Shown: positions 41,101 through 53,100 of the stretch, piece by piece
How the letters are laid out: every line of letters begins with the position of its first letter
Position numbering within the stretch: position 1 is the stretch's first letter
From: Diplonema japonicum
Taxonomy: Eukaryota > Euglenozoa > Diplonemea > Diplonemida > Diplonemidae
DNA: 64,000 nt
Assembly: GCA_964019335.1 (NCBI GenBank)
Contig: OZ025693.1
Location: 477,486 to 541,485 of the forward strand
Direction of reading: 5' to 3'
The notes under the pieces: model-generated
What the model saw: the letters and a program-made list of their open reading frames with translations, nothing else
Told to the model about the DNA's origin: nothing
Databases searched by the model: none
Position numbers and translations under genes: made by a program

Positions 41101-44100
41101 GGCACCGACGGGGCGACTTCTTCTGCTGCCCTCGAGACGAAGGCTTCATGCACCTCCAGGACGACCACGACGGCCTTCTTCGCCGTTTCTCCGCTCTTTT
41201 TCGCGTCCTTCGCAGCTTCAGCCTCAGCCTCAGCCTCAGCCTCAGCCTCTGCGTCGCTCGTCGTCGTGCTCGTGCTTGTGCTCGAAGCCTCTTCCCTTTC
41301 TTCTCCCGAGGCCTTTGCCCTTGCCTCTGCCTGCTTGTCCTCCGCAGCTTCTTCCAGCCTTGCCCTCAGCTCCCTCACCTCCTCCTGCAGCTTTGCGACT
41401 TCTGCCGCGGTAAGGCCCGGCTGCGGCTGCTGTGATGCTGATGCTGATGCTGCTGACGCGGTCAGCAACAGCTCCTCGGCCTCGACAAGCTCCAAATCCC
41501 GCGGTGTGGGTGTGTGTGTAGGCGTGGGTGTGTCCTCCCCCTGAAGCGCCGCACAGCGCTCCTCCGCTTCCCGCTGCGTTGCGAGGGCAGCGTGCTCCGC
41601 TTCGACCGCTTTTCGGAGGTTCACAGAGGCGTTCTCCACGCGCTCCTTTGCACGCTCCAAGCGAGCTCCCGCTTCGTCCTCTGTCTGCGCCTCCTCCTCG
41701 TCTTCCTCGGACGAAGCAAGGAGCACCATCGGCTCTGCCGTCGCCTGTCTTGTTGCGAGGGTCTCGGAGCGCTCCTCCAGCAGGACGGTCGCGGGCCTTC
41801 TTTGCTCCTCCAAGACGGTCGCGGTCCTCGGCTCCTCCTCCTGCTCCTTCTTCTCGCCCGCGGCTGCTAGTGCTGCGAGGGTCTCGAAGCGCTCCTCCAA
41901 GACGGTCGCAGACCTTTGCGCCTCGCGTGCCGCGAGTGCCGCGTAGCCCTCCCGCAGCTTCTCCACCTCTTCCGCCTGCGGGACGACGGCCTCCGAGCTC
42001 TCCTGCAGGGTCCTTTCCTCGGGCTTCTTTGCCTTTTCTTCTGGCTCGTCGCTCGACACCGGCACCGACGGGGCGACTTCTTCTGCTGCCCTCGAGACGA
42101 AGGCTTCATGCACCTCCAGGACGACCACGACGGCCTTCTTCGCCGTTTCTCCGCTCTTTTTCGCGTCCTTCGCAGCTTCAGCCTCTGCGTCGCTCGTCGT
42201 CGTGCTCGTGCTTGTGCTCGAAGCCTCTTCCCTTTCTTCTCCCGAGGCCTTTGCCCTTGCCTCTGCCTGCTTGTCCTCCGCAGCTTCTTCCAGCCTTGCC
42301 CTCAGCTCCCTCACCTCCTCCTGCAGCTTTGCGACTTCTGCCGCGGTAAGGCCCGGCTGCGGCTGCTGTGATGCTGATGCTGATGCTGCTGACGCGGTCA
42401 GCAACAGCTCCTCGGCCTCGACAAGCTCCAAATCCCGCGGTGTGGGTGTGTGTGTAGGCGTGGGTGTGTCCTCCCCCTGAAGCGCCGCACAGCGCTCCTC
42501 CGCTTCCCGCTGCGTTGCGAGGGCAGCGTGCTCCGCTTCGACCGCTTTTCGGAGGTTCACAGAGGCGTTCTCCACGCGCTCCTTTGCACGCTCCAAGCGA
42601 GCTCCCGCTTCGTCCTCTGTCTGCGCCTCCTCCTCGTCTTCCTCGGACGAAGCAAGGAGCACCATCGGCTCTGCCGTCGCCTGTCTTGTTGCGAGGGTCT
42701 CGGAGCGCTCCTCCAGCAGGACGGTCGCGGGCCTTCTTTGCTCCTCCAAGACGGTCGCGGTCCTCGGCTCCTCCTCCTGCTCCTTCTTCTCGCCCGCGGC
42801 TGCTAGTGCTGCGAGGGTCTCGAAGCGCTCCTCCAAGACGGTCGCAGACCTTTGCGCCTCGCGTGCCGCGAGTGCCGCGTAGCCCTCCCGCAGCTTCTCC
42901 ACCTCTTCCGCCTGCGGGACGACGGCCTCCGAGCTCTCCTGCAGGGTCCTTTCCTCGGGCTTCTTTGCCTTTTCTTCTGGCTCGTCGCTCGACACCGGCA
43001 CCGACGGGGCGACTTCTTCTGCTGCCCTCGAGACGAAGGCTTCATGCACCTCCAGGACGACCACGACGGCCTTCTTCGCCGTTTCTCCGCTCTTTTTCGC
43101 GTCCTTCGCAGCTTCAGCCTCAGCCTCAGCCTCAGCCTCAGCCTCTGCGTCGCTCGTCGTCGTGCTCGTGCTTGTGCTCGAAGCCTCTTCCCTTTCTTCT
43201 CCCGAGGCCTTTGCCCTTGCCTCTGCCTGCTTGTCCTCCGCAGCTTCTTCCAGCCTTGCCCTCAGCTCCCTCACCTCCTCCTGCAGCTTTGCGACTTCTG
43301 CCGCGGTAAGGCCCGGCTGCGGCTGCTGTGATGCTGATGCTGATGCTGCTGACGCGGTCAGCAACAGCTCCTCGGCCTCGACAAGCTCCAAATCCCGCGG
43401 TGTGGGTGTGTGTGTAGGCGTGGGTGTGTCCTCCCCCTGAAGCGCCGCACAGCGCTCCTCCGCTTCCCGCTGCGTTGCGAGGGCAGCGTGCTCCGCTTCG
43501 ACCGCTTTTCGGAGGTTCACAGAGGCGTTCTCCACGCGCTCCTTTGCACGCTCCAAGCGAGCTCCCGCTTCGTCCTCTGTCTGCGCCTCCTCCTCGTCTT
43601 CCTCGGACGAAGCAAGGAGCACCATCGGCTCTGCCGTCGCCTGTCTTGTTGCGAGGGTCTCGGAGCGCTCCTCCAGCAGGACGGTCGCGGGCCTTCTTTG
43701 CTCCTCCAAGACGGTCGCGGTCCTCGGCTCCTCCTCCTGCTCCTTCTTCTCGCCCGCGGCTGCTAGTGCTGCGAGGGTCTCGAAGCGCTCCTCCAAGACG
43801 GTCGCAGACCTTTGCGCCTCGCGTGCCGCGAGTGCCGCGTAGCCCTCCCGCAGCTTCTCCACCTCTTCCGCCTGCGGGACGACGGCCTCCGAGCTCTCCT
43901 GCAGGGTCCTTTCCTCGGGCTTCTTTGCCTTTTCTTCTGGCTCGTCGCTCGACACCGGCACCGACGGGGCGACTTCTTCTGCTGCCCTCGAGACGAAGGC
44001 TTCATGCACCTCCAGGACGACCACGACGGCCTTCTTCGCCGTTTCTCCGCTCTTTTTCGCGTCCTTCGCAGCTTCAGCCTCAGCCTCAGCCTCAGCCTCA

Positions 44101-47100
44101 GCCTCAGCCTCTGCGTCGCTCGTCGTCGTGCTCGTGCTTGTGCTCGAAGCCTCTTCCCTTTCTTCTCCCGAGGCCTTTGCCCTTGCCTCTGCCTGCTTGT
44201 CCTCCGCAGCTTCTTCCAGCCTTGCCCTCAGCTCCCTCACCTCCTCCTGCAGCTTTGCGACTTCTGCCGCGGTAAGGCCCGGCTGCGGCTGCTGTGATGC
44301 TGATGCTGATGCTGCTGACGCGGTCAGCAACAGCTCCTCGGCCTCGACAAGCTCCAAATCCCGCGGTGTGGGTGTGTGTGTAGGCGTGGGTGTGTCCTCC
44401 CCCTGAAGCGCCGCACAGCGCTCCTCCGCTTCCCGCTGCGTTGCGAGGGCAGCGTGCTCCGCTTCGACCGCTTTTCGGAGGTTCACAGAGGCGTTCTCCA
44501 CGCGCTCCTTTGCACGCTCCAAGCGAGCTCCCGCTTCGTCCTCTGTCTGCGCCTCCTCCTCGTCTTCCTCGGACGAAGCAAGGAGCACCATCGGCTCTGC
44601 CGTCGCCTGTCTTGTTGCGAGGGTCTCGGAGCGCTCCTCCAGCAGGACGGTCGCGGGCCTTCTTTGCTCCTCCAAGACGGTCGCGGTCCTCGGCTCCTCC
44701 TCCTGCTCCTTCTTCTCGCCCGCGGCTGCTAGTGCTGCGAGGGTCTCGAAGCGCTCCTCCAAGACGGTCGCAGACCTTTGCGCCTCGCGTGCCGCGAGTG
44801 CCGCGTAGCCCTCCCGCAGCTTCTCCACCTCTTCCGCCTGCGGGACGACGGCCTCCGAGCTCTCCTGCAGGGTCCTTTCCTCGGGCTTCTTTGCCTTTTC
44901 TTCTGGCTCGTCGCTCGACACCGGCACCGACGGGGCGACTTCTTCTGCTGCCCTCGAGACGAAGGCTTCATGCACCTCCAGGACGACCACGACGGCCTTC
45001 TTCGCCGTTTCTCCGCTCTTTTTCGCGTCCTTCGCAGCTTCAGCCTCAGCCTCAGCCTCAGCCTCAGCCTCTGCGTCGCTCGTCGTCGTGCTCGTGCTTG
45101 TGCTCGAAGCCTCTTCCCTTTCTTCTCCCGAGGCCTTTGCCCTTGCCTCTGCCTGCTTGTCCTCCGCAGCTTCTTCCAGCCTTGCCCTCAGCTCCCTCAC
45201 CTCCTCCTGCAGCTTTGCGACTTCTGCCGCGGTAAGGCCCGGCTGCGGCTGCTGTGATGCTGATGCTGATGCTGCTGACGCGGTCAGCAACAGCTCCTCG
45301 GCCTCGACAAGCTCCAAATCCCGCGGTGTGGGTGTGTGTGTAGGCGTGGGTGTGTCCTCCCCCTGAAGCGCCGCACAGCGCTCCTCCGCTTCCCGCTGCG
45401 TTGCGAGGGCAGCGTGCTCCGCTTCGACCGCTTTTCGGAGGTTCACAGAGGCGTTCTCCACGCGCTCCTTTGCACGCTCCAAGCGAGCTCCCGCTTCGTC
45501 TGCTTCTTTTTGAAATAATGTTTCTGAAGAAGAAGCTAAGTTTGATGCTATATTGGAGCTAATTATATCTGTATCATCGGTAATTAAATTGTTGTTTTCG
45601 AAAAGTGCACGAGCTGACTGTGCGATCTCAACACGTAAAGACGTGCATTCTTGAGAGTAAGTGACAAGATCATCTTCTGTTTGTAATATTTGGTCGACGA
45701 GATCAGGTGATGCAAATGACGAGGCGTGCTGAAGAACAGTTTTGACGCTCTGTGCATGAGCCGAAGTTGCGTCATGGTATTGATTTAAGAGACCTGTGTC
45801 AAGGTCAAAAGGGTTGGCTAGTTTAGTTCTAATTTCGTGACAGTCGCTACGAAGCTGTTCTGATGTTTTGATAAAGTCGCACAGATCTTCAGGAATTTCA
45901 TGAGGAGAAGTGTTAATGATTTGAGTTGCAAAGGACGCAAGTTTATCCAATGCGAAACCCTGCTTTGAGGCCGCAACTTGAAGTTGCTGCTGTGCAAGAA
46001 GTAACCTGTGCTTAATAGATGCTTTAAGATTACTAATATTAGGGACTGCGAAAGTTGAGTCCAATGAAGGTGCTGGCTTGATTTCAAATGCAGCTAGCTG
46101 CTTACGTAACTTACTGCACTCTAATTCACACTTGGCGGCACGCAGTTCAGACTCAACTAGTTTCGCCTTGAGATCATCAAAACCGTCATTCGAGAGTAGA
46201 AACGAGTCGGATCCCGTGTCAGAAATATCCCCGACACGTTCTTCAAGCAAGGTTTGCAGTGTATTGTCCACATCACACGCGCAGCAGGGCGTTGCCAAAG
46301 ATTTTGTTGTGACAAGGAGCTCGACCTTCTTTGAATGACTCGAAAGGACGTCGTCAAGCAGGCCTCTCAGATCAGCCAATTCTGGAGAACGCCTTTCGCC
46401 AAGTTGCTCCTTAAAGTTACTAAGCTCTTCTGAAACATCTTGTAAACTGAGCATATGGGTGCATTTGGTGACAAGCTGCGAAGAGTATGCCGCCAAGCAA
46501 TTGGTGTCCAGAGGATGTACAACAGGCGCTATTAGATCATCGCCTGTCCTGTCTTCGCCCAAGGCCGTAACTTTGTTGCTTTCAACAGTTCCTCCCTTGC
46601 CATCGAGGGCATCAATAGTTAGTTTGTTTCTTTCACCAACCACCTGTCTGTCACCGGCAGGCTCCAAGAAACCTCTCTCATCGGTGCTGGTTTGCTTGTT
46701 GACGACAGCAGTCTGCCTGCCTTCATCAACGTTGCCAACCTTTAGCTCCCCAAGAGTTTGTTTCTCATGTACCACAGGAACAAAAGGCACCGCAAAGGAG
46801 TTGGATACCTCATGCAACTCGACAAGCATGCCATGCTGCAGGTGGGCGTCTATGTGATTCATTTCATGCAGCGGCTCATCTACCCTTCCAAATTCATCAG
46901 CTGGACTTTCTGCAATTGGTTCAGGTATGCTATGTGTCACGAATTCTGATAAAGAGTTAGCAGGTTGCAATGCCTCGGATGTAGTGAATAGCTCTTGTGA
47001 TGCCTCGTGGAATACAAGAGGAGAGCCATAGCATTCAGCTGGTTGCTTGTCAACACTTCTTTCACTCAACTGCGGAGCATTTCCTCGTACACTGCTAGAT

Positions 47101-50100
47101 GGGGTAGCTGGAGTATTGGGGAAGGTTGCAAGGGATGCTTCCGACGTTCGCAACAAATGCCCTGCAGATGCTGCGAGACCTGCTTTAAGATTGCCAGCAG
47201 GTGTAGCACTCTCCAACCAATGCGGTGTCAACTCCACAGGTCTGGCACGCTGCAGGAGGGCATCACACCTCGACAGGAGAGGCTGCAGGTCGACTGTGTC
47301 TTGGTGTTTTGCTTCAGAATTCAGTTTTTCAAGATCTTCAATGAGACTGCTCATATTCGGCTCAAGCGGGTCGACAAGCTGCGCCGTGTGTTGCAGTGGT
47401 AATTGCAGACTGGTGAACAGCTCTTGCGACGTTTCGTGCAGCACAGGCACCGCAGCCATCTGCACGGGCACCACAAGGAGTCGTGATACTTCGTGCAGTT
47501 CGGCACTTTGTTCCTGATGGGACCCATCGACGTGTTGTTTTGCTTCAGGTTGGGTCTTTGCGCTAGATGTGCGTGCATATGTTTCACAAAGCTGCGTCGG
47601 GTGCTTGCTCTCAAACTGCACGACGTCCTGTGCCCATGCCCCCTCGTGACCAAGAAGCTCCAACACACGTGGGTGGCAAGGTGTCTCCAAGAACTCCGAA
47701 AACTCAACGAGTACACACTCGGAGGTCCCCTTGTCCTGGTTTTGATGCTCAGAATACACTTCAGTTTCATGCAACTGCGCGTTCTCCAGCTCGATGGTTG
47801 TCGGTTTCTCAGATGTGCTGCCTGTGTTTCGAGTCTCAACTTGTGTGGCTCGTGACTCCGTGTGCAGTGGTAGCTGCTCCAACAAAGATTGATGCGTTTG
47901 AGCCAACGCAAGGACTTCTTTCCATGAAGGTGGTAGGGAATACAACTTGCTTTCGGTTTCAAAAAGAAGAGGAGCCTGTTCAATATCATGCAACTCCTTG
48001 ACATCAAGACCACCAGCCTCCTTCACGGGTGACACATCCACAAACTCCTCGCGCAGCAGCACCTCCTCCTTCGCGAAGAGCTCGGTTTGTGGAGCACTTC
48101 GACAGCTGGTGTCTTGCGGAATGTCTGATTCGGTGTAACTACAGTGCTCCGTGCCTTCCTGCTCGTACAACGCCACCTTAAACTCAGTCTCTTCTTGTGT
48201 GCTGTGGCTCTTGGTGACGGGCTTTTGTCCTTCAGTCTGCTTCCTCGCCACACCGCCACCCGGAGTCTCATTCTTCACTGGGGTCGCCGACACCACTTCT
48301 CTTACTTGAAGAACGGTGTCCTGTCCAACACTCGGAGTTTGTGTTGCTACTCCTCCCGTAACGTAAAGCTCCCCTCGCAGCTCGTCAGTAGAAGGTGGAA
48401 AAGAGAACAGCTGCTGTTCAGCTTCAAACAGAACAGGAACACATTGTTTGCTGTGTACTGTCAGTGCACTGTATTCATCGAGAGAGGTGCGCAGCTGTGC
48501 AATAATAGCCGATTCCATATCATTACTGTTTTCTAAAAGTTCTTGGTAGCGAGAGAGCAAGTCGCGCAGCTGTGTCACGCTGTCACCCACAGCAGAATCC
48601 TCTTGCTCAGTATGCCAGAGGATCTCGGCAGGCACATCGGGCGTCTTGTTGATATAGATCGTAGACTCTTGCACACGCAGTGTAACGTGACATGAGTAGC
48701 TTACTTCTTTTTCCCGTGGGTCAGGAGAATGGGTCATCTTCCTCAATTCTTGCAACTCCTTCACAAGAGATAGTGCCTCGTCCCATGCCTTTGGGGTTTC
48801 ATCTGTAGCTTCATTAGACGCGAGTGTGTGAGTGGCTGTAGGTCGTCCAAGAAGCCTATCAATACGCTTCTTAAGTGTTTCGACTTCCTGCTCTACAGTA
48901 GCAAGCCGTTCTACATCAGTGCTGCAAGTTTCGGTGTCGCTCAAGTTTTGAATATGGGTCAATTTCTCTTGTAATCGATCAGTCAGTCCTTCGGACTCTT
49001 GCAGTTTCTCTTCCAAAGACAAGAAGTAACCTGACTCTACACCGTTAAGCTCTGCCTCCAGTACATTGGTCCGGCCCTCTGACTCCCTTAACTTCTCCTC
49101 AAGTAGCTCGAAGTAAGAAGTCCCCGCAGCTAGCTCAGCAGTCATGTTCAGCGAGCTGTACTCGCCTTGTAGCTGGCGTGTTACAGCTTCTGATTTTCTG
49201 AGTTCATTGCCTAGCCTCGCAAGCTCTTTGCTGTCGGCATCTTCACTGTTTTCAAGAACCAAGATACTTTGTGCCAAGCAATCTGCCTCTTCAGAGAGTG
49301 AACTGATAGTATCTAAACACTCATCAATTGTGTCATGCATGCAAGTCACGTCGACAGTAGACGGGGAATCGCTATTCGCGTAATATTTCACAGGGCCCCA
49401 AGTCACGCTTTGTTGCTTTTTTTTGAGGAGATCTTTAAGTTCCTTCAGTTGGCTATTGAGCTCATTGTGTTTTGTTTCCGTATCTGCAGTAGCCTTACTC
49501 ATGGTGACTAATATTTCCCTTCTTATCGTTTCAAATCCATCTTCTCTATTCAGTTTTGTGTCCAACAAACCCCTGCGTCTCGTGAGTTCACTCGTTTCAC
49601 GCTCCACTGACCGTAGTGCTTCCAAAGTATCATACATGTTCCTTTCGAACCTTTGCACTGTAGCATTCGATTCCGGGCTAGAGTCGCTTGCCCAGCTCTC
49701 AAGTTCTTCAAGCATCACCCGATACTCTTGGTTCTTAGTATCTAAATTCAACAACTCCTTCTCAAGATGCAGATACTCTATGACTGTGTTAATATTCGTC
49801 ACAGTATCCTTGCCATTGTGTCCATCACTAGAGTTCTCATCACTATTCGGGCTCTCATACTCATCACTACTACTACCACTCTTGTGAACTTCATATAACT
49901 CACACTGCATAGTCCTTCCAACTTTCATCATTTCTTTTTTTTCAATCAAAATTGTTAACTTTTGATCTTCATCATTTATTGACTTCATAACTTGAAGATC
50001 ATTAGCACTTACTTGACTTGTTAAATTAAGGTACTTTTCATCACCATTACTTTCCTTAGTTATACCTCTTTCCATTTGTTCTTCACAATCATACCCAAGT

Positions 50101-53100
50101 GCACAACCAGTTTCTGTATCTTTCATTACCTTATCTTGCCTCGTTACCTGTTTTATATTTAAAGTTTTTTATATTGTTACTTAAACATACACTTACTCCC
50201 GCAAGGTACTGCAGCTCCTGCGAGGACGCGGTTAGTTGTTGTTTTGGATCCCTTCTCCCAACGCGCACGGTCTCCGCCGTCGATAGCAGGACCTCCTCTG
50301 CGGCGCGTCCGCGGAGCGCCTGCAGCTTCTCGCTGAGCTCTGCGTTTTCGCGCAGCAGTGCGTCCAGGTTCGGGGCGGGCGCCACCTTGTCCACCAGCTC
50401 CTCCACGATCTCCCGCACGAAGTTCTCGGGGCCCGTTTTCGGGGGGTCCTGTTCTTGTTCCCGAGGAAGAAGAGGCGCCGCAAAAGGAAGACGGTTAAGG
50501 TTGCTCTCCAAGACCACGCACTTCGCCTCCGCTTCCACGACCGCGGCCTTCAGGTCCTCCCAGGCCATCCCCTCGAGCTCCACCGCGCGCTGCTCCCCGG
50601 GCGTAGGGAGGTACTCAACCTCGACACCGCAGGTTTGCGCTCGCTCCCCCTCGGCTGCGCGCACCTCCTCGTCCACAAGGGACTGCAGCTCCTGCGAGGA
50701 CGCGGTTAGTTGTTGTTTTGGATCCCTTCTCCCAACGCGCACGGTCTCCGCCGTCGATAGCAGGACCTCCTCTGCGGCGCGTCCGCGGAGCGCCTGCAGC
50801 TTCTCGCTGAGCTCTGCGTTTTCGCGCAGCAGTGCGTCCAGGTTCGGGGCGGGCGCCACCTTGTCCACCAGCTCCTCCACGATCTCCCGCACGAAGTTCT
50901 CGGGGCCCGTTTTCGGGGGGTCCTGTTCTTGTTCCCGAGGAAGAAGAGGCGCCGCAAAAGGAAGACGGTTAAGGTTGCTCTCCAAGACCACGCACTTCGC
51001 CTCCGCTTCCACGACCGCGGCCTTCAGGTCCTCCCAGGCCATCCCCTCGAGCTCCACCGCGCGCTGCTCCCCGGGCGTAGGGAGGTACTCAACCTCGACA
51101 CCGCAGGTTTGCGCTCGCTCCCCCTCGGCTGCGCGCACCTCCTCGTCCACAAGGGACTGCAGCTCCTGCGAGGACGCGGTTAGTTGTTGTTTTGGATCCC
51201 TTCTCCCAACGCGCACGGTCTCCGCCGTCGATAGCAGGACCTCCTCTGCGGCGCGTCCGCGGAGCGCCTGCAGCTTCTCGCTGAGCTCTGCGTTTTCGCG
51301 CAGCAGTGCGTCCAGGTTCGGGGCGGGCGCCACCTTGTCCACCAGCTCCTCCACGATCTCCCGCACGAAGTTCTCGGGGCCCGTTTTCGGGGGGTCCTGT
51401 TCTTGTTCCCGAGGAAGAAGAGGCGCCGCAAAAGGAAGACGGTTAAGGTTGCTCTCCAAGACCACGCACTTCGCCTCCGCTTCCACGACCGCGGCCTTCA
51501 GGTCCTCCCAGGCCATCCCCTCGAGCTCCACCGCGCGCTGCTCCCCGGGCGTAGGGAGGTACTCAACCTCGACACCGCAGGTTTGCGCTCGCTCCCCCTC
51601 GGCTGCGCGCACCTCCTCGTCCACAAGGGACTGCAGCTCCTGCGAGGACGCGGTTAGTTGTTGTTTTGGATCCCTTCTCCCAACGCGCACGGTCTCCGCC
51701 GTCGATAGCAGGACCTCCTCTGCGGCGCGTCCGCGGAGCGCCTGCAGCTTCTCGCTGAGCTCTGCGTTTTCGCGCAGCAGTGCGTCCAGGTTCGGGGCGG
51801 GCGCCACCTTGTCCACCAGCTCCTCCACGATCTCCCGCACGAAGTTCTCGGGGCCCGTTTTCGGGGGGTCCTGTTCTTGTTCCCGAGGAAGAAGAGGCGC
51901 CGCAAAAGGAAGACGGTTAAGGTTGCTCTCCAAGACCACGCACTTCGCCTCCGCTTCCACGACCGCGGCCTTCAGGTCCTCCCAGGCCATCCCCTCGAGC
52001 TCCACCGCGCGCTGCTCCCCGGGCGTAGGGAGGTACTCAACCTCGACACCGCAGGTTTGCGCTCGCTCCCCCTCGGCTGCGCGCACCTCCTCGTCCACAA
52101 GGGACTGCAGCTCCTGCGAGGACGCGGTTAGTTGTTGTTTTGGATCCCTTCTCCCAACGCGCACGGTCTCCGCCGTCGATAGCAGGACCTCCTCTGCGGC
52201 GCGTCCGCGGAGCGCCTGCAGCTTCTCGCTGAGCTCTGCGTTTTCGCGCAGCAGTGCGTCCAGGTTCGGGGCGGGCGCCACCTTGTCCACCAGCTCCTCC
52301 ACGATCTCCCGCACGAAGTTCTCGGGGCCCGTTTTCGGGGGGTCCTGTTCTTGTTCCCGAGGAAGAAGAGGCGCCGCAAAAGGAAGACGGTTAAGGTTGC
52401 TCTCCAAGACCACGCACTTCGCCTCCGCTTCCACGACCGCGGCCTTCAGGTCCTCCCAGGCCATCCCCTCGAGCTCCACCGCGCGCTGCTCCCCGGGCGT
52501 AGGGAGGTACTCAACCTCGACACCGCAGGTTTGCGCTCGCTCCCCCTCGGCTGCGCGCACCTCCTCGTCCACAAGGGACTGCAGCTCCTGCGAGGACGCG
52601 GTTAGTTGTTGTTTTGGATCCCTTCTCCCAACGCGCACGGTCTCCGCCGTCGATAGCAGGACCTCCTCTGCGGCGCGTCCGCGGAGCGCCTGCAGCTTCT
52701 CGCTGAGCTCTGCGTTTTCGCGCAGCAGTGCGTCCAGGTTCGGGGCGGGCGCCACCTTGTCCACCAGCTCCTCCACGATCTCCCGCACGAAGTTCTCGGG
52801 GCCCGTTTTCGGGGGGTCCTGTTCTTGTTCCCGAGGAAGAAGAGGCGCCGCAAAAGGAAGACGGTTAAGGTTGCTCTCCAAGACCACGCACTTCGCCTCC
52901 GCTTCCACGACCGCGGCCTTCAGGTCCTCCCAGGCCATCCCCTCGAGCTCCACCGCGCGCTGCTCCCCGGGCGTAGGGAGGTACTCAACCTCGACACCGC
53001 AGGTTTGCGCTCGCTCCCCCTCGGCTGCGCGCACCTCCTCGTCCACAAGGGACTGCAGCTCCTGCGAGGACGCGGTTAGTTGTTGTTTTGGATCCCTTCT

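Noticed and set aside
27224-45562. Long plus-strand frames of about 118-283 codons repeated every 960 bp
   Set aside because: They are reverse-strand shadows of the GC-rich coding array; they recur only because the array recurs.
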